57,153 bases of DNA from Branchiostoma floridae. Lineage: Eukaryota; Chordata; Leptocardii; Amphioxiformes; Branchiostomatidae. Location: the NCBI RefSeq assembly GCF_000003815.2, contig NC_049989.1:12703458-12760610 (forward strand). Direction: 5' to 3'. The notes below the pieces were generated by a model. It was not told where the DNA came from and did not search any database. It worked only from the letters and a program-made list of their open reading frames with translations. This document shows, piece by piece, positions 11,097 to 22,422 of this stretch. Each line of letters begins with the position of its first letter. Position 1 is the first letter of the stretch. Made by a program: the position numbers and the translations under genes.

Positions 11097-13102
11097 TCAG
11101 ATTTTGCTCAGATACAAATTGTCATCTTCAATCGTTATATCAAAATCATTGTACTGATATCTATGGAGTTGTTGTTGAGGATGACCTACCTCACACAAAG
11201 GTTCCGATCCACAGCAGGTACAGTCCTGGCAACATTCACAGTTCATACAGGCTGCAGTGGAGCATCTCTGTACACAAAACATACACAATGTATTTACTCA
11301 TCATCATCATAGTCCTTTTCGTCCTAACGGACGATCTGTTCAATGCCGATGGGCTCGTCTACGAGCAACAAGGCCAGCTCGGCTTCTGCACGGCTTCCCA
11401 TGGGTCTCGCAGCAGAACTCCGTGAATTGACATGGCTCATGTCTCTTCCTACTGCGGTCAGCCTCCTTTTTCTCCAGGACATTTTCTAGTTCTCTAGAGC
11501 CTTTGTGTGTAGAGTTTACTATAAACACTAAAATAAGGATGTTCAATGTAGGATCTTGTATGTAAGGATCCTGCTATAAGCCCCTGTACGTGAAGGGTTG
11601 CCTACATGATTGTACATTTGTACATGTAAGTACATTGTATTCATATCAAAATATATGGACTTAATATGACACACTCTAGTAAGAAGCAAATTTTACGGAA
11701 GTCATACGATACATTTACTACTGTGTTACAGTAACTTGGAAACAAATTTTACGGAATTTGTATAATTCCACTATCATTCTCTGGAATAATTACAGAATGT
11801 ATACAATCCACTACTAAGAAACACATTTTGCGGAATTCATATTACTGTAGAAATTCAGAGGGTCAAGTAAGAACAGAAAGAAACAACACCCCGACTCCCG
11901 GGATTCGAACCCGCGCCGAACCCGGGCAGCCGGATCACAAATCGAACGTGCAAACCGTTCGGCCAAAAGGCTTAAGCCGTTAGGCGTCTTCGGTTTAGCA
12001 GTCCTTGAACACCACTGTTACATTATTACTGATTTTCAGACCTACTCTACTGTTCATACGAGTTTAACGAACTTCCAATGTACTAACTTCACTCCATTTC
12101 TTTACTCTGACATTTTCAGCTGATTTTAGCATCAATGGCTTCAGAAAAGTTCATTACACCGTGGTAAAGTCGACTGGCAGCAGCTGAAATGAAATTGACT
12201 ACCGGGATGTGATAAGGGACTTAAAGTTTACAATTACAATGTACAATATATAACTGTACACAGTGGCCTGGTTTACATGCATTTCCAAAAACATTTCCAA
12301 GTGTTTTCAAACTCACGTTTTCAAAAACATCTCCAGAGATGCATTTCAAAAAAGACTTCAAATTCACTTAATATGCATTTAAGCCTCCCCCCCCCCCCCA
12401 AAAGTTGTTGAATGTGTGTTTCGGAGCTGTTTTTAAAAACGCATCATAGAAGGTTGAAATCGTCACGCCTTTTCTGGTGTTTGGGGGAACAAGTTTCGAG
12501 AAGAATTTGAAAATGCATGTAAAGCGGGCCTTTAACTTACCTGTTAAAGCTATCAATTCACAGAACTGTACATTATACAATTATAAACTTAAATTTGTAT
12601 CTTACCCCTTTCTGTCTGGGACACATGGAGTCCAGACAGGTTTTCATACTGGGTGCGTTTGGGTTGCAGCACTCGGCGAACGCCATCCAACACTCGCAGC
12701 AGCCAGCTTCCTCCTCATCCTTACTGCAGCATCCGCCCGAGCAGCACTCCCCGCAAAATCCACGCGACTGGAAGGTCAAAGGGTAAAGGTCAAAAGCCTG
12801 GTTATGAAGACAGAAATTGGGAGTTCAAATTTTTGACTGACTCTATAGAGCTACATGCATCATGACCGCAGCAACTTAGTAGTATGTTGTTATCTACTAT
12901 GTCTAAGGTGCAGTATTGGAAGGTGGAGCCTATCCCTCTCTTTCTAGCCTGATCAAATCTTGCCTATACCAGCCCACCAAACATCCAACCAGCCTCACCT
13001 GTAAAGAGGTGCCAGTTACACCCTTACAGCCCCAGACAGCAGAGTTTGTATTACATTTACACACTTCACAGACTACTCTTCTTCCACCGCCTTTTAGTTT
13101 TA
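11097..13102 (-). CDS. Cysteine-rich protein, partial (three exons visible)
   Basis: Three minus-strand exons fit by splice signals and phase. 13102-12999 starts mid-codon and contains VCEVCKCN. 12767-12606 is phase 0 with GECCSGGCCSKDEEEAGCCE. 11267 downward is phase 0 with ACMNCECCQDCTCCGSEPLC. The last one either splices at 11190 (GTAGGT) or reads on to a stop at 11097, adding a non-cysteine tail. Cysteine makes up about a quarter of the middle and last exons, in CC and CxC pairs. Metal binding or a compact disulphide fold is possible. The I-mfa (MDFI/MDFIC) family has a similarly dense CC pattern, but I cannot align it with confidence. No start codon is seen; the upstream sequence runs into a repeat and the 13309-13408 gap. 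Confidence 0.6.
11880..11985 (-). repeat. tRNA-derived sequence (SINE head or tRNA pseudogene)
   Basis: On the minus strand there is an A-box-like TGGCCGAACGG and, downstream, an intact B box GGTTCGAATCC in a T-arm setting (GCGGGTTCGAATCCCGGG). The extra arm is long, as in Ser/Leu tRNAs. The 5' acceptor strand does not pair with the 3' end, and the anticodon stem is weak. A functional tRNA is unlikely; a tRNA-derived SINE fragment or pseudogene fits better. Confidence 0.5.
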
Positions 13103-13156
13103 CTGTCACAAAGTCAGGTAGTAACCATTTTATACCTGGGTAGAGTGACGAACATC

Positions 13157-13308
13157 TAGCCTGGTATCCAGCCGTAATATAGCGTCCTAGTCTCTGTTCT
13201 ACTCCCTGGCGGTTGCAGTAGAGTAGTCCAGTAGAGTGGGAAACTAAATTACGGCTGGTGGTGCCGGTGGCGGGTCGTGAGCTGACCCTGGGACCAGTTG
13301 TTACAACC
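13157..13308. mobile_element. Element with TAGCCTGGTATCCA terminus, cut by gap
   Basis: It begins CTAGCCTGGTATCCAGCC, the same terminal sequence as the two elements at 53056-53316 and 53324-53734. The far end is lost in the 100-N gap starting at 13309. Confidence 0.55.
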
Positions 13309-13776
13309 NNNNNNNNNNNNNNNNNNNNNNNNNNNNNNNNNNNNNNNNNNNNNNNNNNNNNNNNNNNNNNNNNNNNNNNNNNNNNNNNNNNNNNNNNNNN
13401 NNNNNNNNGACGACACCATGGCAACAAGGTGTTCCAGAATAGTCCATAATTTTGGCAGGTAAAGGCAGTGTATTTTTGTAAGTTGTTTTCAAAGAGTTTC
13501 TTTTATGCGATTCATGGAAACTGCCATGGATGCTTACTTTATCAGTACCAACATCGTTCAAGCGTTTCAAGTTGACCGTCTTTCCCTGTCGATTGATAAC
13601 TCCGGGTACAAAACTTATAGCACCCCTTCTTTACCAGTGATGGAATGGCTGTTTCGAATGTATAAACCGTTGACTTTCAAATCTCACACTTGTGGCTTTG
13701 ACACCGTAGAGGAAGGTTTTACCCTTTTCTCCTTGAGTTCGAATCGCATTCTGAAAACGCTTGGAAGCACTTCGAC

Positions 13777-14463
13777 ATGGGTTCTTTCTCACCGATGTAT
13801 TCTTCGCTGTACGCCGCTGGACCTCTCACAGCTGAGCAGTGCGCCTGGGAAGTTATGAGACCTTTCCGGGTCTTCGGCCCGGCCTGGATGCGGAACGCCG
13901 GCCGCCCTGTCAGGCAGGAGCTTCCCGACCACGTCCGCTTCTGTGAAGACTGCGGACGGCCTCACGATGACGTCGAGACCACCTGGCAGGTCTCAGGAGG
14001 AACCGCAGGAGGGTACCTGGCGCTGCTACCTCCTCAGGGCCCCGCCTGTGACACCTGTGGCCGCCGTACTGGCGTGACCAGTACCATACGGCTCGTACGG
14101 TGGGGACAGGGATGGCGAGTCGTCGAGTGTCACCGCTTCGACTTCCTCCTCATGGGCGCTGACATCTGGGGGACGCTGGACGAGTCACCCGTCTCCTTTC
14201 TGGAGGAAGACCACTGGGAGGACGACACCTACCGAGCTGGCGACGAAGTCCAGTTCCCCTACTTGGTAGGGCTGTTCCAGACGCTTCGAGAGGGAGCGCC
14301 TTCTGAGATCGTGGCCGCCAATGACGACATCCTCGCCTGGATCAGCAACGAGGAGTACACGGTTGGTGTTGAGATGGACGACGAGCTGTTGGGCGTGGAA
14401 GAGGACCAGTCGATGCCTTGGGTTGTGGAGTTGGAGGACCTGTTCATGCAGCATCCACAGTAA
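13777..14463 (+). CDS. Uncharacterised 228-aa acidic protein with two CxxC pairs
   Basis: Not recognised. The frame is long, GC-rich compared with its flanks and free of simple repeats, which supports real coding. The ATG at 13777 has a good context (GACATGG). The frame stays open upstream to 13702, and a pyrimidine-rich stretch ending in CTTGAG near 13737 could be an acceptor, so an earlier exon is possible. Two paired-cysteine motifs, CEDCGRPHDD at about residue 55 and CDTCGRRTG at about residue 90, look like the two halves of a zinc ribbon. The C-terminal half is acidic and tryptophan-containing (EEDHWEDDTYRAGDEV, EMDDELLGVEEDQSMPW). No signal peptide or membrane segment. It lies 1.6 kb upstream of OGFOD2 on the same strand. 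Confidence 0.6.
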   Translation: MGSFSPMYSSLYAAGPLTAEQCAWEVMRPFRVFGPAWMRNAGRPVRQELPDHVRFCEDCGRPHDDVETTWQVSGGTAGGYLALLPPQGPACDTCGRRTGVTSTIRLVRWGQGWRVVECHRFDFLLMGADIWGTLDESPVSFLEEDHWEDDTYRAGDEVQFPYLVGLFQTLREGAPSEIVAANDDILAWISNEEYTVGVEMDDELLGVEEDQSMPWVVELEDLFMQHPQ

Positions 14464-16074
14464 GGCAGACACCAACACTGTTTTACCCGACTGTGACTAT
14501 TACATGACGACTCATATCGTCCAAAAGACACTTGTGACTCTAAATCGTACATCACAAGACTTATCACGGAAATACGGAAAGTACGGACAGTATGGTTTCA
14601 TCATGACGAGATTAGAACGTTGACAACATTTGAAACTTAACGGAAGATGGATTGAAGATAATCTGTGTGATTCAGGAGTTGGGGTGGCGCTAGGTTGACG
14701 CTAAGGACTGTATCCCTCCATCTTGGCATATTTTTCAAATGCTTCATTCTTCGACGTTTCTTTTCGGTCTGATATAGTTTTCCCTTTCGACTATGACACG
14801 CCACCGACAAAATAGACAGACACGAAGTTGACGAACGCGTAGTGAAAAAAATTATTAACGTCCGATTAACAATTAATTTTTTTTCAACTGACCAGGATTT
14901 CATAATGCTAAACGTTTCTTTTTCAACTGGTCTTTTGTTGTTACTATATAACACGTATTGTGTTCAGTAAGTTTAAAGCGTTTTTTTTTATCCTGTTCCG
15001 CTGACCGAACGTTGAATCGTACTGTAGTTCACTCACTAAGTCTAAGGCGCCTGCTAAGAGTCTCCTTGAAATTTCAACGCGTGTCAAAATTTAAGAGATG
15101 TGCAAAAAAAATGTGTTTGCACGAAAGTTGGCATGGAATTATGATGTGTGTGTGGTTTGGAAAGTTTTGATGAGCACAAAAATTACGCGCATTCTGTGGC
15201 CTGAATTGCTATACAACGTGGAAAAAATCTCAACAAATAGTCGAGTTTATATCACAAAATTATTCGTCAAAGAACGTAGTACGTTTCTCTTCAGGCCCGT
15301 TTGGCTCGTGAGAAAAAAAATGCTAAATTTCCTCCGGCAAATGGAGACCACCTTGCCGTGGTGCCGGGGCCCAGGTGCCGAGAAGGTTAGCGTGTGTTTA
15401 CAGGTTCTCTTCGCGGTGTTGGGAGATGTGAGGCCGATGACATGAGGTGAGCGCCACCGCTAGATTTGTTCATCTTGGTCGGAATTCAGGAAACGTCGCA
15501 GGTGAGCTAGTTAGAGGCTGGACTTAAACAACGGTTTGGACAATCATTTGTGAGTTGAACGTGTAGCCAACTATTTTACCTTCGCCAATAAGTTTATAGA
15601 AGGAAAGAAATGCTCGAATACGGATTTCCAAGCGGTTTTGTGGTTACTGGGCGCTATGACAATAACCTATATCATAACTCTCTAACATTTACTTGGGACA
15701 TCATATTGTGCACTAAGGGGATGAAGACAATAGAATGGCTTTTCAAACGAGTGTGATTGAAACCAGTAACCACAATTTTTCAATTATATAATTCATGATG
15801 TTTCTAAAATTATAATCATCGCGATGTATTTTATGTCAACTTGGCTTAGTTTGCAAAGACTTCATCGTTAGTGTTACCCCTTGTGTGAAGTGGTATCGTC
15901 TATCCAACATGGCTCCAAAGTGACTGAAAACTCGTGCAACTCCGTAATAAATCGTTCAGATTTAATCATTTCCGCCATGACATTTAGCTCATGACCTTGT
16001 ATCCATTATTTCGAGTAACAAGACAACTTCAGACCGTACGAACGACGACCCTGCCGCCGAGGAAAGCCGCAAAC
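14464..16074. other. Intergenic, upstream of OGFOD2
   Basis: No exon supported. A GC-rich patch near 15340-15400 stands out. Just before OGFOD2 there are AACATGGCTCC (about 15908) and CCGCCATGAC (about 15972), words resembling YY1-type promoter sites; this is suggestive only. Confidence 0.4.
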
Positions 16075-16714
16075 ATGGCCCGGGAAGTAACGCTGCCGAC
16101 TTCCGGGTCAGCAGACGACGGCGAGTTTTACGTCTGCAGTTGTTTCTTTACCAATAATTTCTACCTGAAGGACTACAACGTGCACGTGGTGTACAGGGAT
16201 GACGTGCAGTTTGGAGAGGAGTACAAGCAGGTTGGGCTTGACGTTAACGTTTTCTCCAAGTTTATATGAACGCCCCCTCCCCCATGTACTAGTACTTACG
16301 ATTACGTAACGTTAGACCTGATCGACTTTAATAGCTGACAATTTATCACATTGTATCACTTTCAAAATCATTCCTTCAATGCTGCGATGTTTCTGAGAAG
16401 TATCAGAGGAGTGTACAAAGGCTTGTTGATTAGATCTTTACTTTGTGAAAAGAAATAAAATAACGGTTATAAAAACTCTTACAATGTCTTTAAGTTATTG
16501 AATTGTAAACTTACATTGGTTTGTAAACCATTCAAATGTTGCAGGTAATGAACAAATATGGATGTGGTACAGATGAACAATGGAACCAAGTCCTTGCACA
16601 GGTGACTATTATGCACCAGTTTTACATACTTGTGTCCAAGTATGCTCAGAGCTTGCAAGGCCACATGTTTGGCAATTAGACTGACCTACCATGCAAACCA
16701 GAACTCTGTTTCGC

Positions 16715-16771
<57 letters not shown>

Positions 16772-16826
16772 GTGCATGAGTGTGTGTGTTTGTGAGTGTG
16801 TGTGTGTGTGTGTTTGAGTGTGTGTT

Positions 16827-16857
<31 letters not shown>

Positions 16858-19800
16858 GTATGTGTGTGTGTGACTTGTTTTTTGTGTGCGTATGTGTGTG
16901 GACTTTGGGCCTTCTAGCTGCTATCCCTGGTACTGCAGCAGAACTTCCATCTTATCTTTTGTCCTGAACATACTAATATTGTCTTGATGTTTTGGTGGCA
17001 GACAGCATTTGATGTCAGGAAAAAGTACATTGTTTGTACATTGCATCCCCCCTTTCTAACTACAGGTAAAGAGTGAGTTAGAGAGAAGACATAACTTATT
17101 TCAGCAGTCTCTGGAGAAAAGCAGGCAGATCAGAACACAGTACAGACCACTTCACCCTCAAGTGTACACATTACAGGTGGGTGACTAAATATATATGTAA
17201 CTCCCAGTACAAGGTCTGCAATAAATGAAGAAAAATGTAAAGAAAAGAAGAGCTGAAATACCAAGAAAACATATCACTATATCATCAGTCCATAACCGTT
17301 ACTGTGAACGTCTTTCAGCACCAAGGAAAGATACCACTTAACAATTGTAGATATTTTTCAGCAACCATTTTACAACTGGGGGGAAACACCATTTACAACT
17401 GTAAATGTCATTCAGAACCAACAAAAAACATTATTCTACAACTGTAAATGTTATTCAGCACTATCAAGGACAGATATCATTTTACATTTCATTGTAGTGA
17501 ATGTCATTTAGCACCAAGGACAGATATCATTTTACAATTGTGAATGTCATTCATCACCAAGGAAATATATTATTTTAGTTTTATTTTTACAATAATGAAT
17601 GCCATTTAGCACCAAGGATAGACAAAACTTGGTGAGTGTGAGAGGGGAAGAGCAGGAAAAGAAGACTATCATCGTAAAAGTCTGCCTTCCACATCTTAAC
17701 ATTGGAAAATCTAGATGTGTTTCCTGTGGTTTAATTTGACACCCCTTTTTCTAATTTAGAAATCCTTCTTTGCACCAGAGTTCCTGGAGTTTGTTGAACT
17801 GTCCAGGAGAATTGACACTACTCCAGAAGATGTCATGAAATTTGTTACCTCTAAGCCAGGTCAGTAGGTCCGATTGCGCTAGTTGGTAATTTAGATATAA
17901 ACCATGTTTGCTGATGTGCATATTCCAAAGCAACATATCTTCATTTGTAGTTACCATTTTTTTATGATATTTTCAAACATAACAAACTCAAGGACAAAAG
18001 CAGCAATATGCATAATATTACAAAACAGTCATGTACTTATAAATGATAGCTATAAGTCTAACTTGTTTAAGGAGTTCTAAGTCATATCTGCTAATGGTAG
18101 AAAATTTGGCAAATATTTTGCAGTAGACCTTGAAAATATTGACTTCTTACTCAGCCTTAAAAAGAAATTCAATCCTGAAAGAGGAAATAGTAATTTGGTT
18201 AACTTTTTACTTTGTCTAACCATGACTAATTTGTGGGTTATCTTCACCTGATTTTTCAGATAACAGAGTTTATGAGTTTCCTGTCTTCACTGAGCATTTC
18301 TGTCAACTATTCATGGAAGAAATCACTCACTTTGAAGACAGCAATCTTCCTAAAGGCAGACCCAACACAATGAATAACTATGGAGTGAGTTCTAATTCTT
18401 TCCACAACCATGTGTGCATGACACTTGGGCTCATGAAGAAATGATTGAAAGAAAGAATGAATGTATATTTATCTCTTTAGTTGTTGTCAGGACATATGAA
18501 GGACAAAGAATTAAGGATTAATGACCCGCCCCGAGGTGTATATGAGTGAGTGTGTGTGTGTCTGTGTGTTCCTCGGTGTAAATGGTGTCATAATGCCTTG
18601 GCCTTTGCTATAACCACCGAATAAAACCACTGATTGAACAAAGCAAATGAGGTGGTTTTATGAGGTGGTTATAGCAAAGGACCAGGCGTTATGACACCAT
18701 TTACACCAAGGAACAAGCGGGTCATTAACGTTATTATCATATAGCCTACCCAAACTTGCAAACTCCTGTATGACACATAGATTCCTTGGTACTATACATG
18801 TGAAATCCTTTGTTGAATTTCTGAAAATCCACATTTTGTTCTTTGGTACATACATTTGTAAGGAGATTACACATTGCATTATGAAACCAAAATTTCCACA
18901 GAAAATTTTCAAAACATTGCAGTATTTGGCTGAGATTATGCTACCTTTTAAGGTTGTCCCCAATACAGCTGCTTACTTTTAATTCATAACTGTAGATTCT
19001 CCTGAATGAGCTTGGCTTCGATGAAGGTTTCATCACACCACTGAGGACTGACTATCTACGACCCATCTGTAGACTCCTGTATCCAGACTGGGGAGGAGAT
19101 GCACTGGACTCTCATAAGGTATCATGTTTTTCCGGGAGATTGTAACGGCTAGGAAAATATGTTGTGTATCCTGTTTCCCTACCTGGAAAAACCTGCCAAA
19201 CCTAGACTTTTTTTTGGATGGGCAATGGGGTCACATAGTTGCCAGTAACTGTTTACTTAGAATTTTTATTCAGCCTGCTTCCTATTCAAGTAGAAAAACT
19301 GCTCGTCCTGTCCATTGAAGTATAGATAAATCAACAAATTCATAATTATCATGCTCAAAAAAATTTGACATAAAAAAATATAAGTGTCCTCATGCACTTC
19401 AGTATTACATTGTTGAACTGGAGTTTTAAAAGGAAAATCCCTTATAATCTATCCTGACCCTGATCTTTTCAGTCATTTTGATCAGTCATTTGTCAGAAAC
19501 TCCCTAGTATATAACCTAGTCATTTTGATTACATGTAGTCCTCAATTGTTCAAACTGTGCAACTGTTGTTTCAAACAACAAGGCATTTGTGGTGACATAC
19601 AAGCTAGGAGAGGATCTGGACCTGAGCTATCACTATGACAACGCAGAAGTCACACTGAATGTCTCCCTGGGGAAGGACTTTGAAGAGGGATCTTTGTACT
19701 TTGGAAACATGAGACAGGTAATACGCAATGGTTTAATCGGTTACAGTTCTTACCTATGGCTACACTACTTGGATACGGACATTACTGGGACACGGACAGA

Positions 19801-21118
19801 ACTGGGGGTACGGACACTACTTGGGTACGGACATTACTGGGACACGGACAGAACTGGGGGTACGGACACTACTTGGGTACGGACATTACTGGGACACGGA
19901 CAGAACTGGGGGTACGGACACTACTTGGATACAGACATTACTGGGACACGGACAGAACTGGGGGTACGGACACTACTTGGATACGGACATTACTGGGACA
20001 CAGACAGAACTGGGGGTACGGACACTACTTGGATACAGACATTACTGGGACACGGACAGAACTGGGGGTACGGACACTACTTGGATACGGACATTACTGG
20101 GACACGGACAGAACTGGGGGTACGGACACTACTTGGGTACGGACATTACTGGGACACGGACAGAACTGGGGGTACGGACACTACTTGGATACAGACATTA
20201 CTGGGACACGGACAGAACTGGGGGTACGGACACTACTTGGATACAGACATTACTGGGACACGGACAGAACTGGGGGTACGGACACTACTTGGATACAGAC
20301 ATTACTGGGACACGGACAGAACTGGGGGTACGGACACTACTTGGATACGGACACTACTGGGGGTACGGACACTACTTGGATACGGACACTACTGGGGGTA
20401 CGGACACTACTGGGACACGGACAGAACTGGGGGTACTGACACTACTTGGATATGGACACTACTTGGATACGGACACTACTGGGGGTACGGACACTACTGG
20501 GGGTACGGACACTACTTGGGAAACGGACACTACTTGGGGTATGGACACAACTGGGGGTGCGGACACTACTGGGGGTACAGACACTACTAGAGGTACGGAC
20601 ACCACTTGGGAAACGGACACAACTCTGGCTATGGACACTACTGGGGGTACGGACACTACTGGGGGTACGGACACTACTGGGGGTATGGATACTATACTGG
20701 GGGTACAAACACTTCTTCGGGTACAAACAATTGCGGGGTATGGACATTACTGGGGTTACAGACACTTAAACATTCTTTTACTGATCCTTTGGCATAACAG
20801 TAAGCTGTTTTTTTCAAGCATTTATGATTTTCACATGTATGTCTAAACCTAATGCAGGTTGTACAGTCCCAGCCCAGTTACCGTGAACACAAGCACCGTC
20901 CCACGTACGGGCTCCTACACCGCGGCCAGCACAAACATGGCGCCATGCCGATCGACGAGGGAGAACGCTACAATCTCATCATCTGGATGAGGTCATCTAA
21001 GGTCAGGAACCAACTCTGCCCCATGTGCGACCAAAAACCGACGCTGGTGCGGACTGTGGGGTTCGGAGACGGTTTTACGAAAGAGACGAAAACTGTAGAC
21101 GTGTGTTGTGCAAGCTAG
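16075..21118 (+). CDS. OGFOD2: OGFOD2, 2-oxoglutarate and Fe(II)-dependent oxygenase domain protein 2
   Basis: A complete eight-exon gene: 16075-16230, 16545-16601, 17066-17176, 17760-17859, 18260-18384, 18996-19118, 19583-19717, 20858-21118. All introns are GT..AG and phases join to 355 aa, close to the roughly 350 aa of vertebrate OGFOD2. Diagnostic stretches are FEDSNLPKGRPNTMNNYG, DYLRPICRLLYPDWGG, HYDNAEVTLNVSLG and SKVRNQLCPMCDQKP, ending GFGDGFTKE..TVDVC. The prolyl-4-hydroxylase-type iron site is the HYD pair in exon 7 and a histidine in exon 8 (QHKHGAMPI). The arginine after NLIIWM is a candidate 2-oxoglutarate contact. The substrate of OGFOD2 is not well established. An in-frame upstream ATG at 15991 would add 28 residues; 16075 has the better context (AACATGG). 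Intron 7 contains the large minisatellite. Confidence 0.95.
16717..16890. repeat. (TG)n microsatellite in OGFOD2 intron 2
   Basis: About 170 bp of TG repeats with sparse interruptions (TTTG, TGAG, TGCG). Simple-sequence DNA. Confidence 0.95.
18518..18728. mobile_element. Palindromic MITE, TIR TTAATGACCCGC (copy 1, OGFOD2 intron 5)
   Basis: The 211-bp element starts TTAATGACCCGC and ends GCGGGTCATTAA. The inner arms pair as well: GGTGTAAATGGTGTCATAA against TATGACACCATTTACACC, and TTTGCTATAACCACC against GGTGGTTATAGCAAAG. Another copy is at 30224-30408. The TTA/TTAA at both ends could be the target duplication of a Harbinger or piggyBac type element; this is inference. Confidence 0.85.
19775..20775. 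repeat. 1-kb higher-order minisatellite (52-bp unit = 17+17+18) in OGFOD2 intron 7
   Basis: The 52-bp unit begins GGACAGAACTGGGGGTAC (18), then GGACACTACTTGGATAC (17) and GGACATTACTGGGACAC (17). About ten near-identical copies run to about 20340. The array then breaks into the basic 17/18-mers (GGACACTACTGGGGGTAC and variants) to about 20775, becoming more diverged. Because 52 is not a multiple of 3 and the unit lacks stops, all three plus frames stay open for about 700 bp or more. The resulting WDT/RTG/GYGHY proteins are not genes. Confidence 0.95.
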
Positions 21119-22422
21119 CATTGAATCCGTACTTACTCAAGACTTACTTTGACATGAACTTACTAGAATGAAGTAGTATTCTGTGCAGCCTATATATAGT
21201 AATGTTTGTTGCCTGAAATTTGTATTTTCATGTTCAAATTGTTGATTGAAAATTATCAAAATTAGATTCATTTACAATACAAGGTTAATTTTAATTGGCA
21301 ATGTTAAATCTTTAAGAATCTGTATATTTTAAAAGAATGATACTTATTTTTACACATACTTTATTTTACAAGAAATTATAGATTAAACTTGAAATCAAAA
21401 GATGGCAACTTTGATTTTACAACAGAGTTCATTTATTCTGTATGAACATTAAATATCAATCAAAATTGCTTTGAGCTGTACTATCACAGGACATGGTGTG
21501 AGCTCAAACTTTGTAAACATAAAGTGACAGTGTTTGCAAGTCTCNNNNNNNNNNNNNNNNNNNNNNNNNNNNNNNNNNNNNNNNNNNNNNNNNNNNNNNN
21601 NNNNNNNNNNNNNNNNNNNNNNNNNNNNNNNNNNNNNNNNNNNNNNNNNNNNNNNTAATAATTACAAATAGAATTCATTACTTTGTATACTATATAAACC
21701 AGCAGAAATATTTGTTATTGTGTGGAACATGTTATTATATAATAACTTTCAACATTCTTCAATTCTACACGTATTGTGTCGTACATGCTGTAGCTATGAC
21801 TTCACCACCAGTGCATTCTTCAGCATTTCAGATGAGGAAGCTGGGGTGGGTATAGTGTTGTCAAATATTGTTAGAATCTGTCTTTTCTGACAGGCTACAT
21901 ATATGACATTTTTTTTCTGTGTCAGGTAGACATTACAATCAGACAGAGTTGGCAATTGGAATCAGCAAATGAAGAGGTATTTGCTTCAAACTTTTCATGT
22001 CACTTTAGATCAATGGACTGACTTAAAAAGTTATGATTTATAATTTATAAGACTGGAGATCACCCTAACACTTTCCTAGCATCCTGAACGAACCCTCTGT
22101 CTACAGAGAGTCTCCAATCAGGATTTAAATTAATGTCAGATCACAATCTTTACCCTCGCATATATGCATATACTAACTGAATTCACATAACCAGGACCTC
22201 CCATCGACACTTTTGTCACTGGTGCACTACTAGAATTCATCACACAAAGCTAGAAGGCAAAAGCAGCACTTGTGATGGAAGAAACCTACAGACTGTTGTG
22301 AAACATCATAATGTGTACATCTTATACAACACTGTCTTTGCATGGTAACCAATAGTCTTATCCAACACACGAATCTCAAGTCATCAGCAACACAAAGCAA
22401 CGTGGTCTTCATATTAAGTGTC
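21119..22422. other. Convergent intergenic region between OGFOD2 and the coiled-coil gene
   Basis: AT-rich, holds the 3' UTRs of both genes and a 111-N gap at 21545-21655. No further exon seen. Confidence 0.5.

Noticed and set aside
20442-20765. Minus-strand Ser/Val/Pro repeat frames
   Set aside because: Same minisatellite read backwards; no start context or splice support.
19821-20846. Long plus-strand open frames of 227-341 residues with GYGHY/RTELG repeats
   Set aside because: They are translations of the 52-bp minisatellite, open in all three plus frames because the unit lacks stops and is not a multiple of three.
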